From assembly GCA_041486185.1 (NCBI GenBank), contig JBGPKX010000319.1, forward strand, positions 1 through 6,755: 6,755 nt of DNA, given 5' to 3'. The translations under genes were made by a program, and so were the position numbers. Below are positions 1-6,755 of this stretch, in pieces. The stretch is from QHXW01 sp041486185 (lineage in GTDB: Bacteria; Acidobacteriota; Terriglobia; Bryobacterales; Bryobacteraceae). Under the pieces are notes generated by a model. That model was not told the origin of the DNA, made no database searches, and worked only from the letters and a program-made list of their open reading frames with translations. How positions within the stretch are numbered: position 1 is the stretch's first letter; each line of letters begins with the position of its first letter.

Positions 1-2323
<2,323 letters not shown>

Positions 2324-2325
2324 GC

Positions 2326-3465
2326 CTAGCGTCCCTGCGGCCTCTGGTCCGTCATGAGTTTTACGAAATCGTCGAACAGGTAATGAGAGTCGTGCGGCCC
2401 CGGTGCGGCTTCAGGATGGTACTGCACGCAAAACACAGGGTGGCGGCGGTGGCGAAAGCCTTCGAGCGTCTCGTCATTCAGATTCACGTGGGTGAGCTCC
2501 ACGTCGGCCGGATTCAGCGAATCCCGATCCACCGCGAAACCGTGATTGTGCGAGGTGATCTCGACGCGCTGCGTAACTCGGTTGAGCACAGGATGATTGG
2601 CGCCGCGGTGGCCGAACTTCAATTTGTAGGTTTTGCCGCCGAACGCCAGGCCGAGGAGCTGATGGCCCAGGCAGATGCCGAAGATCGGAACTTTGCCCAC
2701 GAGCTTGCGGATATTGCCCACCTGCGTTTCGAGCGGCTCCGGGTCGCCCGGGCCATTCGAGAGGAACACGCCATCCGGCTTGAGCGCGAGCACGTCATCC
2801 GCCGAGGTGAGCGCGGGCACAACCGTTGTGCGGCAGCCCACCTGCGCCAGCCGCCGCAAGATGTTCTGCTTGATGCCGAAATCGTAGGCCACCACGTGAT
2901 AGGTCGGCTCTGGCGGTCGCGGAATCAGTTCGGAGGGTGAGCAGGCATCCACCGGATGGGTCCACTCATATTGCGCCGGCGTGGAAACGCGGCTGGCCAG
3001 ATCGAGTCCCGCCATGGTGGGAATACCGCGCGCTTTTTCGACCAGTTTCCGGGCATCCGCCTCGACCGCCGATAGCACGCCGCGCATGACGCCGCGCGTA
3101 CGCAGGTGCCGCACCAGGGCGCGCGTATCGATCTCCGAGATTACCGGGATGCCATGCTTTTCGAGATATGTGCGCGCCAGTTCGTCCGACCGCCAATTAC
3201 TCGAAATCGGCGAGAACTCGCGCACCACCAGCCCCTCGATGTACGGTTTGACGGCTTCATTGTCCTCGACATTGGTTCCGTAGTTGCCGATCTGCGGGTT
3301 GGTGAGGATAACGATCTGGCCGGCGTAGGAGGGATCGGTGAAAATTTCCTGATAGCCGGTCATGGCCGTATTGAAAACGACCTCCCCCGCTCGCTCTGAG
3401 GGCGCACCAAAACTCCTGCCTTCGAAGACGGTTCCGTCCTCCAAGGCCAGGACTGCTCGGTTCAA
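2326..3465 (-). CDS. carA: Carbamoyl-phosphate synthase small (glutaminase) subunit
   Basis: CarA hydrolyses glutamine and passes ammonia to CarB. At 379 residues it is close to the usual length (E. coli about 382). The N-terminal small-chain domain has GEVVFNTAMTGYQEIFTDPS (27-46) and NPQIGNYG (56-63). The class I glutamine amidotransferase domain starts near residue 190 with AYDFGIKQNI (193-202), then SNGPGDP (236-242), the nucleophile elbow GICLGHQ with Cys265, and YHPE giving His350 and Glu352, so the catalytic triad is complete. The start is a TTG at 3463-3465. I chose it because AGGAGG lies 9 bases upstream, the homology begins at once (ALLALEDG-like N-terminus), and the frame meets a TAA further up with no ATG between. 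The gene is followed after 2 bp by carB, so the two form an operon. The 212-bp upstream gap suggests its own promoter rather than only read-through from the amidase gene. Confidence 0.98.
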   Translation of the reverse strand: MNRAVLALEDGTVFEGRSFGAPSERAGEVVFNTAMTGYQEIFTDPSYAGQIVILTNPQIGNYGTNVEDNEAVKPYIEGLVVREFSPISSNWRSDELARTYLEKHGIPVISEIDTRALVRHLRTRGVMRGVLSAVEADARKLVEKARGIPTMAGLDLASRVSTPAQYEWTHPVDACSPSELIPRPPEPTYHVVAYDFGIKQNILRRLAQVGCRTTVVPALTSADDVLALKPDGVFLSNGPGDPEPLETQVGNIRKLVGKVPIFGICLGHQLLGLAFGGKTYKLKFGHRGANHPVLNRVTQRVEITSHNHGFAVDRDSLNPADVELTHVNLNDETLEGFRHRRHPVFCVQYHPEAAPGPHDSHYLFDDFVKLMTDQRPQGR

Positions 3466-3473
3466 TAGGGTGT

Positions 3474-3480
3474 TCCTCCT
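3474..3480 (-). promoter_or_regulatory. Strong Shine-Dalgarno of carA fixing a TTG start
   Basis: On the minus strand AGGAGGA precedes the TTG start codon; 9 bases (AACACCCTA) separate AGGAGG from TTG. It is the best ribosome binding site in the window and is the main reason to accept TTG as the start. UUG initiation of carA is, as I recall, also found in E. coli, so the weak codon may be a conserved translational feature of this gene. Confidence 0.85.
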
Positions 3481-3507
3481 GGGATTGGGTAACTCTTATT
3501 TTACCGT

Positions 3508-3532
3508 AGGACAGGCATTCTTTGCCTGTCCT
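3508..3532. repeat. Perfect 10-bp inverted repeat (hairpin) in the carA leader
   Basis: The arms AGGACAGGCA (3508-3517) and TGCCTGTCCT (3523-3532) are exact reverse complements around a 5-base loop TTCTT. In the carA mRNA it would form a stable GC-rich hairpin about 40 nt before the start codon. On the minus strand it is followed by ACGGTAAAATAAG, not a U-run, so it is not a typical terminator in the carA direction. On the plus strand it is followed by TTCTTG, but no plus-strand gene ends here. It could be a dispersed REP-like palindrome, which I suspect from similar GGACAGGC palindromes in acidobacterial intergenic regions, or a cis-regulatory leader hairpin. The structure is certain; the role is not. 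Confidence 0.8.
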
Positions 3533-3592
3533 TTCTTGAGGGAGGAGAGGGGGCGTCCGCGCCGGCCGCGTGCGGCATCCCGACTGGTTGCC

Positions 3593-3621
3593 GTTGTAAC
3601 AGAACCGGCCGGCCCGGTAAA
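3593..3621 (-). promoter_or_regulatory. Candidate sigma70-type promoter for carAB
   Basis: Reading the minus strand, TTTACC (3616-3621, 4 of 6 to TTGACA) is separated by 17 bases from TACAAC (3593-3598, 4 of 6 to TATAAT), and TG-T precedes the -10 as an extended -10 element. Transcription would begin near 3586, giving a leader of about 120 nt that contains the pyrimidine tract, the hairpin and the Shine-Dalgarno. It lies in the only sizeable intergenic gap upstream of carA. Matches of this quality occur by chance, so this is a candidate only. Confidence 0.4.
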
Positions 3622-3677
3622 CTTGGTTCCAGGGTTTCACAAACTCGCGGCAGGCCTGCGCAACCGTACTTGGTGCA

Positions 3678-5084
3678 TTACCCGGCGAACCCCGGCGGTC
3701 CCGGAAATGGCCCGCGCGCCTCCTCCAGGCGCACTGCCACTTCGAGAATCAATTCTTCTTCGTACGGCCGGCCAATCAATTGCACGCCGATGGGCAATCC
3801 TTCCCCCGACATACCTAATGGAACCGTCATCGCCGGCATCCCCAGCAGGTTCCAGGGCGTCACCGGCATCATGGCTTCGAAAAGCCCGATGGGCTTGCTG
3901 TCCGTATGCCAGTGCCGCTCTCGGTGCCGGAAGGCAGGCACGCCGCACACAGGGGCAAGAATTAGCGGCACGCTCTCCATCTGTCGCAGCAGCGCCGCCC
4001 GCATGCGATCGCGCGCAGCCAGATTGTTCAGCAGGTCATTCGCGTTGGGTGCGGGTTGCTCTAGCGCGGTGGTAAGAAATTCGGTGCCGGTCCAGTGAGC
4101 ATCGTGCTCGCGTCCTTCTATCAACTGCTTCGTGAGCGGCGCGGGTAGCTGCCCGAAGAAGAACCACCAGAGGTTAGGAGCACGCTCCATGCCGCACGGT
4201 TTGAAGGGTTCGACTTGGAAGCCGATCTGCGCCAGCACACCCGCGGCCATGCGCACTGTGTCCCGCGTTTCCGCCTGCACCGGCACGTCGTAAAACTGTT
4301 CCATCAGGCCCACCCGCAGGTTCGAGATCTGTGGCGCCCGTAAAGGCACCGGAACCGAGAACGGATCCTGCGAATCGTAACCTGCCAGCGCGGCGAACAG
4401 AAGCCGGACGTCATTGGCGGTGCGCGCCATGGGCCCGGCGACACCCAGCAGGCCGCCCGGATGGCTGATCACCGGGAAATGCCCCGCGGCAGAAACGCGC
4501 CCGGGTGTGGGCTTCAATCCAGCGATGCCGCAGAAATGCGCCGGGATGCGGACCGAACCGCCGCCATCGCTGCCGATCCCGCCGGCCGAGCAGAACGACG
4601 AAATAGCTGCTGATTCTCCGCCGCTCGAACCACCGGCGGTGTGCTCGAGGTTCCACGGGTTGTTGGTACGGCCGGTGAGGTAGTTGTCGGTCTCGTAATT
4701 GGAAAGAAACTCGGGGCAGTTGGTCTTCCCCAGAATGACGGCGCCGGCCGCGCGCAAGCGGGTAACGGCGGTTGCATCCTCGGCTGCTCGGTGCCCCAGG
4801 CGAAACTTGCTGCCGCAAAGCGTCGGCAGCCCGGCCATGTCAAAGCTGTCCTTCACGGTGACGGGAACGCCATGCAGCAGTCCCAGAGGCTCTCCACGCG
4901 TCACGGTGGCCTCGGCCTGCTTAGCCGCCTCGCGCGCCTGTTCTTCGAGCAGCACCACGAAGGCATTGATCTTCGGGTTGTGTTTGGCGATCTGGCGGAA
5001 GTGCGTGTCAGCTAGTTCGACAGGTGAAATCTGCCGCTCTCGCACCATGGTGGCCATCAGACACAGCGAGGAGCGATAGGGCAT
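3678..5084 (-). CDS. Amidase-signature family hydrolase
   Basis: This 468-residue protein belongs to the amidase signature family, which hydrolyses C-N amide bonds with a Ser-cisSer-Lys triad. The triad is visible: Lys78 in PVTVKDS (74-80), cis-Ser153 in GGSSGGE (151-157) and nucleophile Ser177 in GSDGGGSVRIPA (171-182). The 24-residue Ser-Ser spacing equals that of FAAH and GatA. GLKPTPGRVS (189-198) follows as expected, and the C-terminus has the usual TPWNLLGMPAMTVPLG (412-427 region) and GLPIGVQLIG motifs. No signal peptide or membrane segment is seen, so it is probably cytoplasmic. It is unlikely to be GatA: no gatB or gatC lies nearby and the motif details are those of general amidases; the substrate cannot be read from sequence. 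The ATG at 5084 fits the family N-terminus (RQISPVELADTH at 17-28), but there is no well-spaced Shine-Dalgarno: GGGTGA abuts the ATG. It lies 9 bp after the small coiled-coil gene, so coupled expression is likely. Confidence 0.93.
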   Translation of the reverse strand: MPYRSSLCLMATMVRERQISPVELADTHFRQIAKHNPKINAFVVLLEEQAREAAKQAEATVTRGEPLGLLHGVPVTVKDSFDMAGLPTLCGSKFRLGHRAAEDATAVTRLRAAGAVILGKTNCPEFLSNYETDNYLTGRTNNPWNLEHTAGGSSGGESAAISSFCSAGGIGSDGGGSVRIPAHFCGIAGLKPTPGRVSAAGHFPVISHPGGLLGVAGPMARTANDVRLLFAALAGYDSQDPFSVPVPLRAPQISNLRVGLMEQFYDVPVQAETRDTVRMAAGVLAQIGFQVEPFKPCGMERAPNLWWFFFGQLPAPLTKQLIEGREHDAHWTGTEFLTTALEQPAPNANDLLNNLAARDRMRAALLRQMESVPLILAPVCGVPAFRHRERHWHTDSKPIGLFEAMMPVTPWNLLGMPAMTVPLGMSGEGLPIGVQLIGRPYEEELILEVAVRLEEARGPFPGPPGFAG

Positions 5085-5093
5085 TCACCCAAA

Positions 5094-5459
5094 CTAACAT
5101 GAGCGTGCGGCGGGATTCGTTATTGCGTTCGAGTCTGCCGATGCGTTGGTCGTGATCCGCAAGGACGCGGAGGAGCTCTTTTCGATCACATGGTGCAATT
5201 CGCGCATCTCACCTTTCAATTCGGACCGGAGCCCTTGCCGGTCACTTTTGGACTCCGCTCTAACGCTCTGTGACTCATTTTTGAATTCCGCCCGAAGCAG
5301 ATCGCGCAGATCATTCAAGCATGCGTTGTTGTAAATAATTCCAAGCAGAACGAGGGTGAACGTTGGCAGATTCGCCACCGTGAGGGTCAGCACCTGGTTG
5401 GTGTCGATTGCCACCTGCTCTATTGTCCCGGGTGGCGGTAACAATTCCAAACGCTGCAT
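5094..5459 (-). CDS. Small one-helix membrane protein with coiled coil, apparently frameshifted near its end
   Basis: Function unknown. As read, this is a 121-residue protein. Residues about 22-43 (QVLTLTVANLPTFTLVLLGI and on) form one transmembrane helix, followed by NNACLNDLRDLLRAEFK and a charged helix made of three 11-residue units (56-66, 67-77, 78-88). The pattern 'NLPTF, hydrophobic helix, NN..L.DLR, coiled coil' resembles small proteins I associate with acidobacterial genomes. After Lys94 the frame becomes Ser/Ala/Asn-rich and non-helical, while the -1 frame reads LLRVLADHDQRIGRLERN, a proper coiled-coil ending (see findings). The gene is therefore either a decaying pseudogene, affected by a sequencing error, or read by frameshifting. 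The start could be the ATG at 5459 or a GTG at 5414 (Val16), which gives a family-like M-AIDTNQVL N-terminus; neither has a strong Shine-Dalgarno. A longer open frame up to 5747 exists but is antisense to the aminotransferase and composition-poor, so I do not use it. This gene is visibly more AT-rich than its neighbours. Confidence 0.65.
   Translation of the reverse strand: MQRLELLPPPGTIEQVAIDTNQVLTLTVANLPTFTLVLLGIIYNNACLNDLRDLLRAEFKNESQSVRAESKSDRQGLRSELKGEMRELHHVIEKSSSASLRITTNASADSNAITNPAARSC
5196..5294 (-). repeat. Three tandem 33-bp units encoding 11-residue coiled-coil repeats
   Basis: Within the small membrane protein gene, units at 5262-5294, 5229-5261 and 5196-5228 encode RAEFKNESQSV, RAESKSDRQGL and RSELKGEMREL. 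They share an R-x-E-x-K-x-E/D core and, at DNA level, a GAATTCAAAA-like core. Eleven-residue (hendecad) periodicity is typical of right-handed or straight coiled coils. The units look like old internal duplications with drift. Confidence 0.6.
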
Positions 5460-5463
5460 CCGG

Positions 5464-5470
5464 TAGAATA
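5464..5470. promoter_or_regulatory. Candidate shared -10 element between divergent genes
   Basis: TAGAATA lies in the 20-bp gap between the divergent start codons. On the plus strand TAGAAT (5464-5469) matches TATAAT at 5 of 6 and ends 10 bases before the aminotransferase ATG. On the minus strand TATTCT (5465-5470) matches at 4 of 6 and ends 5 bases before the small gene's ATG. No good -35 box is seen on either side. If used, both mRNAs would have almost no leader, which would agree with the lack of Shine-Dalgarno sequences. Low confidence. Confidence 0.3.
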
Positions 5471-5479
5471 CACGAACGC

Positions 5480-6643
5480 ATGTTTTCGTCCCGGCTTCAT
5501 TGGGACCTGCGGCCAAACCACCTCGCGCGGGCGCTCGAGGCCAGGCGCCGCTCAGGTACCCGGATTCTGGATCTGACGCAATCGAATCCCACACGCGCCG
5601 GGCTTTCCTATCCGGCTGAAGAGATCCTGGCCGCATTCGGCGACCAGCGAGGGCTGGTCTACGAACCGGCGCCGGCGGGATTGATCGCCGCGCGCGAAGC
5701 CGTGACGGAGTACTATTCGGCACGCGGCGTGATCGTGGAGCCGTCACGCGTTCTTCTAACCACCAGCACCAGCGAGTCGTACGCGTGGTTGTTCAAGCTG
5801 CTGGCCGATCCGGGCGACGAGGTGCTGGCGCCGCGGCCTTCTTATCCACTGTTCGAATTTCTGGCACAGATGGAATCGGTACGCGTGGTGCAGTATCCAC
5901 TGATGTATCACGACGGATGGTCGATCGACGTCCAGGCACTCACTAGCGGCGTCTCTGAACGCACGCGGGCCATCGTGCTGGTGAATCCGAATAATCCCAC
6001 CGGCTCATTCGTCAAGCACAGCGAACTTGAAGCGCTCGTGGAATTGTGTGCCGAACGCGGACTGGCGCTGATCTCCGATGAGGTTTTCGCGGATTACACG
6101 CTCGGGCCGGACGCGGAGCGCGTCGCATCGCTCACGGGTATCGAGAGTGTGCTGACATTCTGCCTCAGCGGCCTGTCGAAGATTGCGGGAATGCCGCAGA
6201 TGAAGCTCGGGTGGATCGTGATCGGAGGCCCGCCCGTGCTGCGCATGGAGGCGGTCGAGCGTCTGGAGCTGGTGGCCGACACATATCTTTCGGTGGGCAC
6301 TCCGGTCCAGCATGCCCTCCCTCGGCTGCTGGCTGCTGGTGAAAATGTGCAGGAACAAATCGCGGCCCGCGTACGCCAGAATCTGGCTGATCTGCGCGCT
6401 GAAGCCGGCAGCAACTCAGCGGCGCAGGTTCTGAACGTGGAAGGCGGCTGGTACGCAATCGTGCGGGTTCCGCGTACGCACACGGAAGAGGAATGGTGCC
6501 TGGAGTTGCTGGAGCACGACGGCGTGTTCGTCCAGCCCGGCTTTTTCTACGACTTTGAATCCGAAGCGTTTCTGGTGCTCAGCCTGCTCACCGAGCCCGA
6601 AACGTTTCGCGAAGGCATGCGGCGGATGTTGCGCCGGTTTTAA
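5480..6643 (+). CDS. PLP-dependent aminotransferase, class I/II fold type I
   Basis: The ATG at 5480 gives 387 residues, a normal length for this family. It is expected to move an amino group between an amino acid and a 2-oxo acid, using PLP, in the cytoplasm; the substrate is unknown. Visible motifs: DLTQSNPTRAGL (31-42), YEPAPAG (61-67, substrate-side Tyr), NPNNPTG (169-175) with the conserved Asn172, SDEVFADY (199-206) with Asp200 for the pyridine nitrogen, and SGLSK (230-234) with Lys234 as the Schiff-base lysine, followed by GMPQMKLGW. Three positions differ from aspartate aminotransferase: Phe203 for Tyr225, Lys242 for Arg266, and Val366 where Arg386 would bind the substrate carboxylate (see findings). 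The frame is open back to a TTG at 5408, but that extension overlaps the divergent gene and has no family-like sequence, so I start at ATG. There is no clear Shine-Dalgarno upstream. No adjacent pathway partner indicates the substrate. Confidence 0.93.
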   Translation: MFSSRLHWDLRPNHLARALEARRRSGTRILDLTQSNPTRAGLSYPAEEILAAFGDQRGLVYEPAPAGLIAAREAVTEYYSARGVIVEPSRVLLTTSTSESYAWLFKLLADPGDEVLAPRPSYPLFEFLAQMESVRVVQYPLMYHDGWSIDVQALTSGVSERTRAIVLVNPNNPTGSFVKHSELEALVELCAERGLALISDEVFADYTLGPDAERVASLTGIESVLTFCLSGLSKIAGMPQMKLGWIVIGGPPVLRMEAVERLELVADTYLSVGTPVQHALPRLLAAGENVQEQIAARVRQNLADLRAEAGSNSAAQVLNVEGGWYAIVRVPRTHTEEEWCLELLEHDGVFVQPGFFYDFESEAFLVLSLLTEPETFREGMRRMLRRF

Positions 6644-6658
6644 ACCGAAACCTCGGCC

Positions 6659-6755
6659 CTATAAAGCGGCTCTGTCCTCGCTCTTCTTCTCGCGGAATAC
6701 GTCGACCGGGTCCTTGGCGGCGTCCACGGCCACGTCGAACCAGCCGATCATCATC
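6659..6755 (-). CDS. C-terminal end of an unidentified protein entering from the right
   Basis: On the minus strand a frame open at the window edge runs for 31 codons to TAG at 6659-6661. It ends with IGWFDVAVDAAKDPVDVF followed by a charged tail, REKKSEDRAAL. The mixed aromatic/acidic segment and lysine-rich tail look like a genuine protein C-terminus, and the frame is the only sensible one covering this edge. Two ATG codons lie at the edge, but the frame probably continues beyond it. I do not recognise the family. The gene is convergent with the aminotransferase, leaving only 15 bp between stop codons and no evident intrinsic terminator there. Confidence 0.5.
   Translation of the reverse strand, partial: MMIGWFDVAVDAAKDPVDVFREKKSEDRAAL

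Noticed and set aside
2383..2940. A 185-codon plus-strand open frame opposite carA.
   Set aside because: It is antisense to an intact, motif-complete carA, with no ribosome binding site or recognisable family.
3678..5084. The amidase as GatA, or as an ammonia supplier for carbamoyl-phosphate synthase.
   Set aside because: No gatB or gatC is adjacent, the motifs are those of general amidases, and CarA already supplies ammonia through its own intact glutaminase triad. Proximity alone does not support a link.
5408..5479. A 24-codon N-terminal extension of the aminotransferase starting at TTG.
   Set aside because: It overlaps the divergent gene, uses a TTG without Shine-Dalgarno, and family-like sequence begins at the ATG at 5480.
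5460..5747. A long N-terminal extension of the small membrane protein, to an ATG at 5747.
   Set aside because: This part is antisense to the aminotransferase and consists of Pro/Arg/Ala-rich low-complexity sequence; the membrane helix and coiled coil begin after 5459.
6635..6656. Inverted repeats at the aminotransferase stop (CGGTTT/AAACCG and CCGA/TCGG) as a terminator.
   Set aside because: The stems are 4-6 bp with tiny loops and no U-tract, too weak to call an intrinsic terminator.

Overview
The window looks like chromosomal DNA from a GC-rich bacterium (roughly 60% GC by eye). Gene content is housekeeping plus small accessory genes. My best guess is an acidobacterium of the Solibacter/Bryobacter type. 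This rests on the style of the aminotransferase, on a small one-helix plus coiled-coil protein of a kind I associate with that group, and on a perfect GGACAGGC-type palindrome between genes. It is inference, not a database result.

Layout from left to right. Positions 1-2323 (minus) hold carB, the large subunit of carbamoyl-phosphate synthetase, with its C-terminus cut off by the window edge. Two bases upstream lies carA (2326-3465, minus), the glutaminase subunit, starting at TTG behind a strong Shine-Dalgarno. The carA leader (about 3466-3600) carries a perfect 10-bp hairpin, a pyrimidine tract able to pair with the Shine-Dalgarno, and a plausible promoter. An amidase-signature hydrolase follows (3678-5084, minus). 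Nine bases upstream of it is a small membrane/coiled-coil gene (5094-5459, minus) whose natural C-terminus appears to sit in another reading frame. Divergent from it, with only 20 bp between start codons, is a fold-type I PLP aminotransferase (5480-6643, plus). A convergent minus-strand gene enters at the right edge (6659-6755); only its last 31 codons are visible.

Functionally, CarA and CarB form one enzyme that makes carbamoyl phosphate for pyrimidine and arginine synthesis. The amidase, small membrane protein and aminotransferase have no evident pathway link to carAB or to each other. No RNA genes, insertion sequences, CRISPR arrays or phage genes were seen. I found no convincing new multi-gene system. 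The points most worth a second look are the frameshifted coiled-coil gene, the unusual active-site residues of the aminotransferase, the nearly gapless divergent start region and the structured carA leader.
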